From Cycas panzhihuaensis (lineage: Eukaryota > Cycadophyta), in assembly GCA_023213395.1 (NCBI GenBank), contig CM041465.1:140623741-140687740 (forward strand): a DNA stretch of 64,000 nt. The letters are read 5' to 3'. Below the pieces are notes generated by a model, which was not told the origin of the DNA, ran no database searches, and saw nothing but the letters and a program-made list of their open reading frames with translations. The translations under genes and the position numbers were made by a program. Numbering within the stretch: position 1 is the first letter of the stretch; every line of letters begins with the position of its first letter. Shown here in pieces: positions 10,240 to 21,578 of this stretch.

Positions 10240-11140
10240 CCAAAGTTGAATTCTTGAAGGCATTATTATAGAATCTTGTGCACGTTATCCTTTAGATTTC
10301 TTTTAGAAGCCTTGTCAATTTTTTGTTATACATGTTTTATGACCTAATCATTGTTCATTAAAGATCATTTCAAGTTATTTGAACCTAGCATATGCATATT
10401 TTTTAAAGGGACTATTTTTTGAGATATTTAGGGCTATTTCAATTTTTAAAGGGTTGTTTTGATATTATTTAAGAGATGTTTTGAACCTTAGAGCTGTTAA
10501 TCAAAGGCTATCTTGAAGATGTTTAAAGATTTTTGAAGATTATTTTCTGAAAGATTTGAAGTTGTAGTTATATGCTTTTGTGACTAGATTTCATGGTGCA
10601 TGTGGGCCCATTTCCTAAGCATGTAGGTGTGTTATTTGTACTCATAAAAGTAACTTTTTTTAAAGAATTTACATATGTTACAGGCCTAATCACCCTGTAG
10701 AAGATGTTTATCTTCTATTAGAAAAATTATATCTTATGATAACTATTTGCAACTTCAGTTGTGAATATTATTGCTATAGTTATTAATTATTATATAAGCT
10801 CTAAGATTAAAAGGATTGGACCATGGCATAAAATTGGCAGGTTCACATGGCATTGTCTATTCTAAGTAAACCATTTTAAAGCCCTAGCTAGCATTGAGTT
10901 CTACTAAAGTTGAGATAAAGGAGATTCTGGGTTACCACTAATGAGTGAGGAAATCCAAGATAACATGTTTTTTTATGGCTATTTAAGCCTCAGTCTCAAG
11001 CAATTTATAGGAGTACTATCTCAAGGATCTACTACCCGATCTAAGGCCACCAAAGTATTTTGTCTAATATTTTTTTTACAACTGAAAAAAAAAAGAAGAG
11101 ATCTTCTGTTATTAAATAATTGATATCCTACAATAGTTTT
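10240..11140 (+). other. E5 leader; nothing recognised
   Basis: AT-rich stretch between PBS and the PPR cargo. No frame resembles Gag, and no RNA gene or clear repeat is seen. Confidence 0.4.
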
Positions 11141-11500
11141 TTAGCTCCTTCGACTTCCATTTCTATAAATTTTAATATGTTGCTCAACTATGTGATATGT
11201 TCTATGGTGCCTATATGTTATAGTATTATTAGGTTGAAACCCATATTTATTCATCCTATCCAAGAATAAGCATGCAGACTCAGGATAACCCATTTCACAA
11301 ATGGCCTTAATGATGATATTATAAGTTTTTAGGTTGGAAAATATGCCAAATCTATTTATATCTAAATATAAATCATAATCCATTTTATGGCTCTTTACTT
11401 CAACGGGGGCAGTGAGAATGGCATTGAAGGATTTAAGCCAGGGAGATTCCATGATATCTAAAGTGAAGAGTTCCTAGAGAAAACCTTTTAAGTTTCGCTT
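11141..11500 (-). pseudogene. Captured PPR gene fragment (cargo of E5)
   Basis: From about 11490 leftward: MESPWLKSFNAILTAPVE from 11452, a DYDLYLDINRFGI block, LKTYNIIIKAICEMGYPESA, then LFLDRMNKYGFQPN, after which the frame degenerates. The 35-residue spacing and the helix pattern (SFNAILTA...YDLYLDI...TYNIIIKAICEMG...FLDRM) are typical of P-class PPR motifs; about two repeats remain. It is a different PPR gene from the one in E1. It lies antisense to E5, with no start, transit peptide or stop of its own, so it is a fragment, not a gene. Confidence 0.8.
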
Positions 11501-12893
11501 GAGTCCTTATGCTTATCTAGGTTTAGACCAATCTTCAGTTCCTAGTCCTACTACCATTATTACACATGAATTCAATTGTTGAAACTAAAATGACAGGGAT
11601 TACTAAAAATAAGTTGAGGTGGTTTCGATGATCTCATGACTAACAACTACTACATAAGATTAATTTGGTACAATATAATTAAATTGTGATTTCTATATGG
11701 ATGCATAGATACCAAGCACTCCAAAAAGCCCAATAGGGTACATTGAATTAAAATAGGTGCGGTTACCCATAATGTCTAGTCCAAAGGCACATGTTCCATC
11801 ATGTTAGGGTTAGAAGAGAACAAGACAATTTAAAGCTTATGCCTATAGTTTGAATTTTTCAAGCTCTAATATCTGACTTAATGAGTCTTGTTATACAAGA
11901 AAATATTTGGTGTCAGCTTGAGATCCTAGTGGAGAAACCTCATCTCTTAGGATAGATGACAAGCATAAACAACAAATTACTATATATATGGAAGCTCTTG
12001 CATGCTTGTCTTGATTACTAGTGTAGCCTTATAATCATAAGAACATTGGCATCTGCTTTGCATGTCATCCCACCATCCCCGCAAACTGACAATCAATGGT
12101 GGTGCATAAAAATGTTAAAGAAAAAATGCAAAATAAAGATATGGTATAACCCTAAAAATTTAGGGTTAATATTATTTTAATAAATCAACTTTTCTAATTT
12201 TAAAATTTAGTGGAAGTGATTTATTTTTCAAATCCATCCTTTTTTTTTTTTAATTAAAAAACTAGATTTAACTATATTGGATAATTATTTCAGGTCCACT
12301 AGCCCCCTTTTCATTTAGCCCCTGGTTGAATGAGATTCCTATATGACCTTCAACTAGTCAGTAAAAGGGGTTTAGCTTATGTTTTTCATCTATTATAGAG
12401 TCTTTGTCATAATTTTTATTATAAATTGAGCTAGGAGACTTCATTTTTAGTCCCATTAATTGCGTTGGATTCGTAACAGAGAGATATTTCCTTTGGTAGG
12501 TTACTTGATATTATTTGAAGCTATTTTGAGATAGAAATTTCACTCCAAAGTCAAAAGTTCTCTTTAAATTTTTATTTTTCTTCATTTTTTTAACTTCTTC
12601 AAGCATACATATGTACTTTTAAAGGCTTCATGATATTTGTTGATATGACATACCCTAAATGAGGGGGATAACATGTATTAAGTTCTTATTATTTTGGCTT
12701 TGGAAAACCCATTTTAAGCTTCATTATATGAAAGAGAGTTGTTTGTGTAATATTTGAGTCACATCTATCTTTTAAGCTATGTAAAAACATTTATTGTTGG
12801 AGTTTTAACCTATGGTGGCATGATATAAGCCCAAAGACACATGTTCTTAGCCCATGTGGTGATTTGAGGCTAGCTGAATACTATTTGTATTCC
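11501..12893. other. E5 internal sequence; nothing firmly recognised
   Basis: No protein match seen on either strand. The last 100 bases before 12898 (tgtattcccatac) look like the end of the 234-bp repeat unit that resumes at 13543, so the repeat array starts a little upstream of solo LTR B. A phrase on compared strands (aagcccaaagacacatgttcttagcccatg, 12819-12855) partly echoes 11770-11800. Confidence 0.35.
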
Positions 12894-12898
12894 CATAC

Positions 12899-13542
12899 TA
12901 TTGAGAAAACCTGGTCTAAATAACCAAAACTAGCCACCAAGATCTATTTATTTTGCAACAATAACAAGTATTTAAAACTGTAATAAATGCAAGTATATAA
13001 AACTAGAGATCATTCAACATATGTAAGAAAGCATACACATTACCTAGTACATAGAATTTAACATGGTAAAACCCTAACAAAGTGCTAGGGAAACATCCAC
13101 ATATGAAAGGTATTGATCTTTATTAGTTAAAAATGAAAGATTTATACATACAGTTTCCACAAAATTTTCACAGTAGCAATAAATAATAATCATCCACTCA
13201 TAATACAATACAATACAATACAATATGATATAATTACCTTAAAACTGGGTTATAAGAGAAGACACATCAATCATAACTATTAGATATAGGTCTTCTTAAT
13301 GAACAACATGGATTCTCTTTATAATATAATTGGTTTTAAGCCCTATTATTTTTCTTTAGGGGCTATTGCCCTTAAAGCCCCACTTCCAGGATTAAGGGGG
13401 TGTTCTAGCTCCTCCCATATCCCTGGCTAAGGGGGGCTATCGTACACCTTGGATCCCCTCAAAGAAAGATTAATAGGGAAATTCATGCCAACAAAGGTTT
13501 AAAAAATTAAGCCTCCTCATAATTATTGTTATATATCTAACA
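12899..13542 (-). mobile_element. Solo LTR B (644 bp) inside the E5 repeat region
   Basis: Same family as solo LTR A, but longer. Flanks catac at 12894-12898 and 13543-13547 match exactly. Removing the insert restores tgtattcccatacaagcaag, as seen uninterrupted at 33713-33732. On the minus strand it starts tgttagata; the opposite end reads tattgag (TG changed to TA). It contains short (aatac)n near 13201-13222. Confidence 0.8.
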
Positions 13543-13853
13543 CATACAAGCAAGGGGTAGGACACTCTTACAATAACTCTTATTAGTATTAATTTATCCA
13601 TGTACATAAAGGAACATCCTAGTTAACCGGTAGTCATAGTAGTTAGCTATCCATGTGGTCTAATGGATGGTGTTCTCTTCATATGGATATCAATAACTCA
13701 TTATATTATTACAACAGATTATGATTAATCCTAGATGAAGACTTAGCACTTTTTATTTAAAGATTGCTTACATTCACATACAAGCAAGGGGTGAGATACT
13801 ATTATAACTACTCTTGCTAGCACTAATTGATCCATGTACATAAAGGAACATCT
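13543..13853 (+). repeat. 234-bp tandem repeat, left part
   Basis: One full unit (13543-13776) and the first 77 bases of the next. Landmarks: catacaagcaaggggt, catgtacataaaggaacatc, ccatgtggtctaatggatgg, gaagacttagcac. The second unit is cut by E3 at 13853 and, after 22 bases (26480-26501), by E4; it resumes at 33576. Confidence 0.8.
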
Positions 13854-14150
13854 TAAAATGAGTTAATGTCATAAGGTTATTATATTAGTTGATTGTTTCT
13901 AAAAAGGGTCTTAAGTGAACTTTAAATTAGATCACTTAAATGAAATACACTTTCATGCACATTATGTGTAATTTCATTTCATCTAACTCTAATTCTCCCT
14001 CTCTTAATATAAAAGTAAAAGCTTAATGGAGGAGGCTCATTTTTCCTCCCCATTTTATGAGAGCTACTCTCTTTCTCTCAAGTCTCTCTTGCTTTCATGT
14101 TTGCCTTTATGTTTAGTGCATAGAGATGAAGGATAGATTCACTCTTTTTA
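13854..14150 (+). repeat. E3 5' LTR
   Basis: 297 bp, TATA box tataaaag at 14008-14015, ending actcttttta. The PBS behind it is eroded (tgtggtattagatt). Confidence 0.85.
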
Positions 14151-16310
14151 TGTGGTATTAGATTTTGCTTCCTTCATATTCCTTACTTGTACTTACAATG
14201 GAGCCATCACTTCCTTTTCCCCTATAATCCATATGGTGAAGGAGTTTGTGAAACTGGATTTAGAAATATTTTTAAGTTCTTATCATAGCATATTTAGTAT
14301 TATTTATTTTTCCTTTCTCTTTTGTAAGTTTGGAAGCACAATATAAGGAGTTATAAGGCTAAGGATTCCAATCCTTTAGTATCCATTTATGTTATCTCAA
14401 TCTTCTTTTCTTTCCTCTCTTTTTATCTATTTAACAAGGGGAAATGCTGCTAAAATTTTTTCAGTTTTTAGAAGAATGGTTGTAAGGGGAGATTCTACCT
14501 ACTTTTTTTAAAGAATTTGGAGCCATTTAAAACATCCATCATTGTATTCTCTCACCTTACCCATATTGTGATCATAGTAATGAAAAAATAATGGAAGTTT
14601 TATATGGTATCATGTGTTGATGAGATATAAGCAAGTTAAAATTTCTATAGAAATAAAATCTACTTGTTGAACTTCATGGGTCTACAAAATCTTCTACAAA
14701 GTTCTAATTGACCTAATTCTAATTGTTAAAGATGAAGCTTTGGGTCTAATTTCTAACGTAAAAAATGGCACCTAATTTCATTGTCGTATGAGAAAGTTAT
14801 TGTTATTTTAGTGAACAGTTGTTATTTTTAGTAAGAATTTTAGGAAAATATATTCTACCAAAGTTGCAGGACTGCCAAAAATTTTTCATAACTCATTTGG
14901 ACCTAATTCCAATTCCTGAAGATGAATCTCTAAGTCTAGTTTATAGCACAAAAACTAACACTTAATTTTATTATCATGGGAGAAAATTATTACTATTTTA
15001 ATGAAGACTATTTTTTTTGTATTAAAAAAAGAAAAAAAAAAAAGGTGAAGAAATTATCTTCCTTCTTTCAATAGGGCTTAAAAGCCTATTATAAAAGTGA
15101 GTAAAAAAAATACTTGGATTGGAGAAATATTCAGTGTCCTCATTTACTTATCAGCGTTATAATTTAGTACTCTAAAATCACTTCAATCAAGCACTTTAAA
15201 GACACTCTAAGCAAGCACTATATTTTTAGTTATATGTACATTTGATACAAATTTGATAATCTTTTCACTCTCCCTAAAAGGAATGCATCACGTATGTTAT
15301 TTTTTGCCATCTTGTACCTATTCATATACTCGCCAAGGTTGAGATACCTTAGTTAGTAGAATGTTATGCCATAAAAGATGTGTGGGTTTCAAGTTAGGAC
15401 TGGACTAAACTGAAATATTGGTGAGGTTTGGTTAGCTATACCATCATGTCTCAATCAGAGATCATCCTAATAACCAACTAAGAAAACTAAAATTTTAATA
15501 CAAGATTAAAATATACATAATCTAATATCCATCATAGCCATGGGTATGCATGTACCACTCTTTAGAAGAGGTATATAGTTACTTATTGGTGAACTAGGTG
15601 AGGATTGATAGTACTTGGGCTTCGTTATGACTTGGATTTCATCACCAAGCATAATTACAGGTATTGTAGGTGAAGCCCAACCTAATTCTACTAGAAGCTT
15701 AGGAATCCCTTCAACAACCTCAACTATATGTTAGACACAAGTTAGAGGTTGTTAGGTTGATTACGCATCCTACATTTGAGTTTCGAGTTTTGTACACCTA
15801 ATGATGTCAGCTTCCACATTAGCCTACAATCTTGTATATTGATCACTTATTTGTAAAAAGTGGTCCATAGTGTAACCACAATTATAGTGCTTTTCATATT
15901 TCTACTACATTAGGTTAATATTTACCATAAGTGTTAGTGATTAATTTCCATCATAATGCTTCTCATATTTCTGCTATCTCAGGTTAATATTTGCCACAAG
16001 TGTTAATGGTAAATTTTCATCATAGTGCTTCTCATATTCTTACTGCATCAGGTTAATATTTTCCACAAGTGTTAGTGGCCAATTTTTATCATAGTAATTC
16101 TCATATTCTTATTATGTCAAGTTAATATTCGTCACAAGTGTTGGTAACTTTTATCTAAGTTGCTCCCTTCATCTTTGAACAATCATTCTCACTTTTTCTT
16201 CCTTCTATTACACTGTTTCATTGCATCTTCTATTTGTAAATAGTGATTGGTTATTTATTACCATCACTTTTATAGTCCCTTATTCATTTCTTCCCTTCTC
16301 AAAAGATACC
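14151..16310 (+). other. E3 leader with duplicated blocks
   Basis: Non-coding. A segment of about 120 bases at 14700-14825 recurs at 14890-15010 (period about 190; landmarks gacctaattc, aaagatgaag, gagaaagttattgttattttagtgaa). Poly-A/T runs near 15020. A 69-bp tandem array follows at 15890-16152. Confidence 0.55.
15890..16152 (+). repeat. 69-bp tandem repeat, about 3.8 copies
   Basis: The anchor gttaata starts at 15914, 15983, 16052 and 16121, exactly 69 apart. Each unit reads roughly catagtgcttctcatatt ... ggttaatatttgccacaagtgttagtgg. It lies about 160 bases before the E3 gag start. Confidence 0.88.
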
Positions 16311-17128
16311 ATGTCTTCACAATTCAAGTAAAATGTGAACTACATTCTTAAAGAGAAAGAAAACTGGGACATATGGTTCACTAGTATTAGAAATGTTGTA
16401 AAGTGTGAAGGTTTTTTTAGAGATCGCTTACAACTTACACCATTTGCTACTACTACAGCTACCACAACTGCTTTTAGAGGATCTGCTCCAACTACTCTTA
16501 CTAAAGTTGTAGCCAAATACTAATGGAAACTTGATGATGATAAAATCCATGCAGGGATACTTCTTGTCATTGATTCTTTTCTACATAATCTCATTGATGA
16601 AACTATACATAATATGACATGGAAAGTTCTTGAAGTTTTCAAGAAGAACTCTGACACTAAATCAGACTTAGTATTTGTTTACTTAGTATTAAAGATAAAT
16701 AAATAAAAAATGTAGAAAGGATACACAAGTGAGATAATTAATCTCCTTCATCCAATCAAGCAAGCCATCAATAAAGATTTTAAGACTCAATGCATTACAT
16801 GGGATTTCTTGATTCAATCATGTCTTCATATCCCAGATTACAAAAATCTACTGGGAAGTCTTTAATTTAGTAGCACCTTGAAGACCCTAATCTTTGAGGC
16901 TTTTGCTAATAAGTTCATCAAATTTAATAAGACTTTTAATACCAACTTTTCCACTACATCAAATCCAACAGATGCTACTTTTGAAGTGGAAGAAGATCTT
17001 TTCTATATGAAAAATCAAGGTCAATCCTCTCATAGAGGTGGTAATTCTTGTAGAAGAGGCAGAGGTAGACAATAAGGACAATGTCCTCATGGTTAACAAG
17101 CTCCTCAATTCTAATAAAAACAATCTCA
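16311..17128 (+). pseudogene. E3 gag (copia), 5' part
   Basis: A single frame with stops from MSSQFK at 16311 to at least 17075: a YILKEKENWDIWFTSIRNVV block typical of copia Gag N-termini, a Thr-rich insertion, LLHPIKQAI, FEAFANKFIKFNK, then EVEEDLFYMKNQGQSSHRG and an RGRGRQ basic stretch. It ends at the E2 insertion (target copy aggcc 17129-17133). The zinc knuckle lies beyond E2. Confidence 0.8.
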
Positions 17129-17133
17129 AGGCC

Positions 17134-17549
17134 TGTTGGAGTTAATCGTCATCACTCCACTCCCACCTTTCCAACCAGGGTTGTATACCTTATCAACTTC
17201 AATTTAGACATGTGATGCTCAACGTGTCAAGGTAAGTTTAACTTTGATTTATGTTAAGTTGAGTTAGTTTCATTTGAGTTAAGTTAACACTATTTTATTA
17301 TTATTTTAAATTCAGGGGTTGAGGAGTTTCCCTCCTCCTCCAAATTATAAATATTTAGGGGTATGCAACCTTGGTGTCTTTAGATACCGCCTCCTTATTG
17401 GAAATTTCTAATGCTCACTTCTCACAATGGCTTAAATACAATGCTTTCATGCGTTTATACTATCATGCTACATTGATATATTACAATATTGATCTATGTG
17501 ATTCTTTGTACATATTCTACCCTGTTCTCCTACAATATTTTTTCCTACA
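17134..17549 (+). repeat. E2 5' LTR and adjoining PBS
   Basis: 416 bp, tgttggag to ttcctaca, then tt and tggtatcagagc (17552-17563). Unlike E1 there is one PBS copy and one aaggtaagtt instead of two. Confidence 0.93.
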
Positions 17550-17563
17550 TTTGGTATCAGAGC

Positions 17564-18078
17564 TCATAGACATAAATCAAGCATGCAAGTGCAAGGCAAT
17601 GCGAGTGCACACATATGCATTAACTCAAACACATATCACAAAAAAAATGTACCATACAATGAAGCTAGAAACAAAGTAAAATTTCAAAGTATATCAAAGA
17701 AATTTATTTATTTATTTGTATATGAATATCAAAGTATGAAGAACCTGGTAATCTCATTTACAATACTGAAGAACCTGGTAATACTGGCTTCAAAGTGTGA
17801 CAATGTCTTGCACAATGGATAAAACTCCAAACTATTTTCTCTAATAAGCAGATGTGCTTGCTAGGATCTCAACCAGTAGTATTTACCTCCCCTCCTCCTA
17901 CATTTAGATTTCAGTCTACGTTTCTGTTTCCACAGTGCTCATTAAATTAAACATACTACAGTGATATACAAAACTGTACCTTTCCTCCTTTGTACAAAAG
18001 GACTCCCTTTCCTGCTTACTGTGACCAAAATTCTCTCAGCTTGAGGAATCGAATCGGCCAGGCATGTCAAACAGTCCA
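17564..18078. other. E2 5' cargo or leader; nothing recognised
   Basis: Not similar to E1. Contains a short duplication (gaagaacctggtaat at 17738 and again near 17770). No convincing frame. Confidence 0.35.
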
Positions 18079-18224
18079 TAATCCATTCAAAGCATTTTAC
18101 TCAATAAACAATTCGTAATCCGTTCAAAGCATTATACTCAATAATCAATCTGTAATCCATTCAAAGCATTATACTCAACAATCAATCTATAAGCCGTTCA
18201 AAGCATTATACTCAACAACCCTTC
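18079..18224 (-). repeat. 37-bp tandem repeat, four copies
   Basis: The anchor ccRttcaaagcatt starts at 18083, 18120, 18157 and 18194, exactly 37 apart, with the unit ending ctcaataatcaatctgtaat. It sits directly downstream of the receptor-kinase fragment on the minus strand and may have come with it. Confidence 0.88.
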
Positions 18225-18475
18225 GTAGCCAGCCCCTGTTTTGCGACACCGAGCCATATACAAACCGCAATAAAACTCACAACCAGACTCAGCAACCCGC
18301 TTCCTAACCCAATCCCTACTATCACAAGTTTAGAGAGGCCACGGCTCTTAGGCGGAGGCAACAGAAATCCATATAAGTCCTTGTTTCCTGCAAAGGAAGA
18401 GGCATTAAAATGCGTAACGTTCTCGGTCTTGTTAGCTAGAGAAATAGGAATTGGCCCCATCCATTTTCTTTTATG
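18212..18475 (-). pseudogene. Captured LRR receptor-like kinase fragment (cargo of E2)
   Basis: Such proteins perceive ligands at the plasma membrane. From 18460 leftward: GPIPISLANKTENVTHFNA (end of the last LRR), SFAGNKDLYGFLLPPPKSRG (the usual SF.GN..LCG..L cap, Cys replaced by Tyr), then a transmembrane segment VIVGIGLGSGLLSLVVSFIA VCIWL, then AKQGLATKGC and a stop at 18212. The ectodomain and kinase are absent. The layout recalls BIR-type or similar LRR-RLKs. The first bases before GPIP no longer fit, so the left protein edge is a capture or intron boundary. Antisense to E2. Confidence 0.82.
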
Positions 18476-18479
18476 TGAC

Positions 18480-19330
18480 TTCGAATCAAATCCTATTCAT
18501 TCTTCTGAGATCTTTCGAATGTAGTGTTAGTCAACATTCCCATCAATAAACTAAACTCGCAGCTTTCAAAGGATGCATAAAAGCACATGTACCTATCCAT
18601 TTGTCAGAAATTTTAGCAACATTCTATTAGCGTGAATGCTCTTTCTCGCAGTGTATACCTACATTACCTTCCTCTGTATATTTCACGGTGTATACCCACG
18701 TGACGTTTCGTTAGTGTGAATGCTCTTTCTCGCGGTGTATGCTTACGCTGCCTTCTTTTTTTTTTACTGTCTTCTTTTATTCAAATGCTCTTCTACCCTC
18801 CTCTTATCGACCTGACAGCAGTGCAGAGGGCCGTCTTACCCCTCTCAGATCTGGGTATTTCTGTTTAAACCCGATTCAATCGGCACCCATTTTTCAACCA
18901 ATTCTGAACATTCTTCAGTTCAGTCACTCATTTCTACATTAATTATGAATATTCGAAGTTATCTCACGTTTTTTGATACTCTTAGTAGTGGGTGGTGAGA
19001 GCAGCTCAGCCATTCATTGGTGATTACACAGTAACACAGTGATCCAACATTGGTGTTGCCTGTATATCTCTATACTTACTTTATATCATTGCTTCAGCAT
19101 CAGCATACGGCCAGTCTATTGGCAGTTACTCAACTTGCGCGCCTCATTTGAGTATAAACTGTAGTGGCTGATTTTTTTTCTCCTTTAAATTTTATCTTTA
19201 TTTTACAAAGTTTAAATCTTATAATATATTTATTCTCTTTGATGAATACGAATCTTTAGATTGAATCCTTCTTTGGTCTTCTGGTTGATTGAATACACGC
19301 GTCTCATTTGAACATACACGACGGCGGCCG
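18480..19330. other. GC- and CpG-richer E2 cargo of unknown origin
   Basis: Clearly richer in CG dinucleotides than the backbone, as expected for gene-derived DNA. It includes an 84-bp-spaced repeat: ttagYgtgaatgctctttctcgcRgtgtat at 18627 and 18711. No protein recognised; it may be 5' flank, UTR or intron of the captured gene or a separate capture. Confidence 0.45.
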
Positions 19331-19334
19331 TTTG

Positions 19335-20828
19335 ATTACAAATCATTATTTTTTATATGATTTTTTAATATAAAGTTTTAAAAATTTAATCTTGTTACAT
19401 ATTTTTTGAGTTTCGCATTTAAAAGGCTTAAGCCCCCTTATCAGTTAGCCCTCAGTCATAAGAGCATTCTCTCGTGACCATTTGCCATCTCAAAGGGGTT
19501 AATAAACTTTTTAAAAACTTTTTATCTTTTATTTACTTTTATTTTTTCTTTTATATAGGGTTATTGGCATTTGTTTACCATAACTCCTCATCGGTTCATC
19601 GGTTTCATACGAAACTAGCTTCATTGGATCTAATTTTTTCTATAGATCAATTTTGACTGGTCATATGACCAATTTGGTGCTGATTTGACCCCGTTTCAGT
19701 TGATTTAAAGTCAATCAGTCATTTTTTTAGCATTTTTTAAACTTTTTATAAAATCGCCTTTTGAACTTATTGTATTTTATTCTTTGAAACTATTTTACTT
19801 ACGATTTATTCTAAAGTGATCTATATTCAACAAACTTCATTACCCATCTTTTATTTTACTTTTTATAATTTATTTTGACCACTATTTTAATCATCAAAAG
19901 TGGCATTTTAGTGGTTTTTAGCGTTTTTCTTAACATTTTACCATAAAGGTACCTGTTACTATTTCTGCAATAACATTTTTGTTTGACATCCAAATTTAGT
20001 TTCGTCAGTTTTTTTGAGAATTTGACTCAATTATCTTCGATCTGATATAGGCTTTTATACATTTTAATGTATTTTTACTAATTTTTAAATAGCTCAAAGT
20101 AGATGTACTTTATTGCTTTAAACCTATCATTTTTTACATATTTTTATATATATTTCTCAAATATTTTCATCTGAAAGTATATTGAGAAGTCTTCTAAATA
20201 ATATTTAATCATTTCTCAGTATTTTATAAAGTTTTATTAGCATTTTTATATAATTTTGAGCCCCAGCTCCTGTTAGGCCTCAAAATAAGGCCTGTTTCCT
20301 TGGGATTATCAAAACTTGACTTATAGGAACCCATTTTCAAAACGTTCAGTTTCGTTGGATTTATATTTTTTTATATTCATACTCGTAGAGTTTCACATCA
20401 TTATGATATCATTTAGTATATTTTGAAGCTGTCAAACTTAAGGTTGTCCTCTACCCCTTCTTTTAAAAAGTTTCTTCATACTCATTATCTTTCAAAGTAA
20501 AATATATATATATATTTCAGTTTCTTCAGTATTATATATTATCATTAAGGCTAAGGATTTATTGCATTGAGAATTTACATTTATTCATTTGAAGAAAATC
20601 TAAAAATTAAGGTCTTATTTCATATTTGTATCATTAAAAGGATATTGGTATATGTTTTCAAAGTTGCTTCTATATTTATTATTTCCTTATTGCATTTAGT
20701 TCATTTATTTTCAAAAGGTATTACATTTCTTTTGAAAAGAATATTTAACATCATATCAAACATTATTCATTTATTGACTCTTTGATTTGGTAAAAGCATA
20801 CTTTATATGTTCTAAAGTTTTCTATAAC
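19335..20828 (+). other. E2 backbone shared with E1 (non-coding)
   Basis: Matches E1 from about 5945 to 7329 from position 19465 onward (ggttattggcat, cataactcctcatcgg, catatgaccaatttggtgctgatttgacccc, gagccccagctcctgttaggcctca). No ORF of note. Confidence 0.75.
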
Positions 20829-21350
20829 ATGGCATAATTACCTATATTTCATGGGAAAATTTTTTTAGAATGGCATAAGGTTATGAAGAATTATTTTATT
20901 GCACATGATCTATAGAAGTATTTACAACATAACTATAATGTTAGTATTAAGGAAAATATTAGAAAGGATAATGAAGCATTAGGATTACTATTTCGCACTG
21001 TGAATTATGATGTTTTTTCAAAGGTTTCTGAATTAACAACTTCCAAAATAATTTAAAATGTATTAATTTCTACTTATGGGAGAGATACCCTCCATGTATT
21101 TGATGATATTTTTGTTGAGCATGTGAGATAAGTGATAGAACATGTGGATTATGATGACAAAACTAATGAAGATTCTGATCAAATGCACGACCAACTTGCT
21201 ACACAAGGATTTGATCCTCCATTTGAGGGGGAGAATGAAAATGAATTCTATGACATGATGGAGAATGAATCTAATATGACAAAAAAGGAATCTTATGATA
21301 TGATAGTTGTTGACAACATATATATTACAATAGATAAAGTTCAAATTTAA
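20829..21350 (+). pseudogene. Gag-like ORF of E2
   Basis: A 174-codon frame homologous to E1 7330-7836, with stops at codon 3, near codon 29, at about 21053 and at about 21129. Blocks: WHKVMKNYFIAHDL, KENIRKDNEALGLLF, FSKVSELTTSK, VFDDIFVEHV, then the acidic tail QLATQGFDPPFEGENENEFY. In this copy the Trp lost in E1 survives. The tail carries a short insertion (DNIYITIDKVQI). Confidence 0.75.
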
Positions 21351-21578
21351 ATTTTTTTCAATGTTCTAGTTGATAAAGTCAAAGATGCATCTATACATAC
21401 ATACTTGAATCAAGAATCATTTACTTACAACTTTTTTGAATTACTTCATGATACAAAGACATATGTTGCAAGAAAGTTGCATGTTGATAAAGATCAAAAT
21501 TTTAAAGTTTTTTTAAGTACAAATTCCATAAGTTCAATGAAACGATACAAGTGTTTGTGATGACATTAAGGGGGAGAA

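Noticed and set aside
11141-11452. PPR frame as a live gene
   Set aside because: Only about two repeats, no transit peptide, start or full C-terminus, and it lies within a retroelement.
15890-16152. Regularly spaced repeats as a possible CRISPR array (also 18079-18224, 2999-3176)
   Set aside because: Units are head-to-tail without unique spacers, in a plant nuclear context; they are tandem duplications.
21063-21344. 93-codon minus-strand frame
   Set aside because: Antisense shadow of the E2 Gag-like ORF, which has homologous counterparts in E1.
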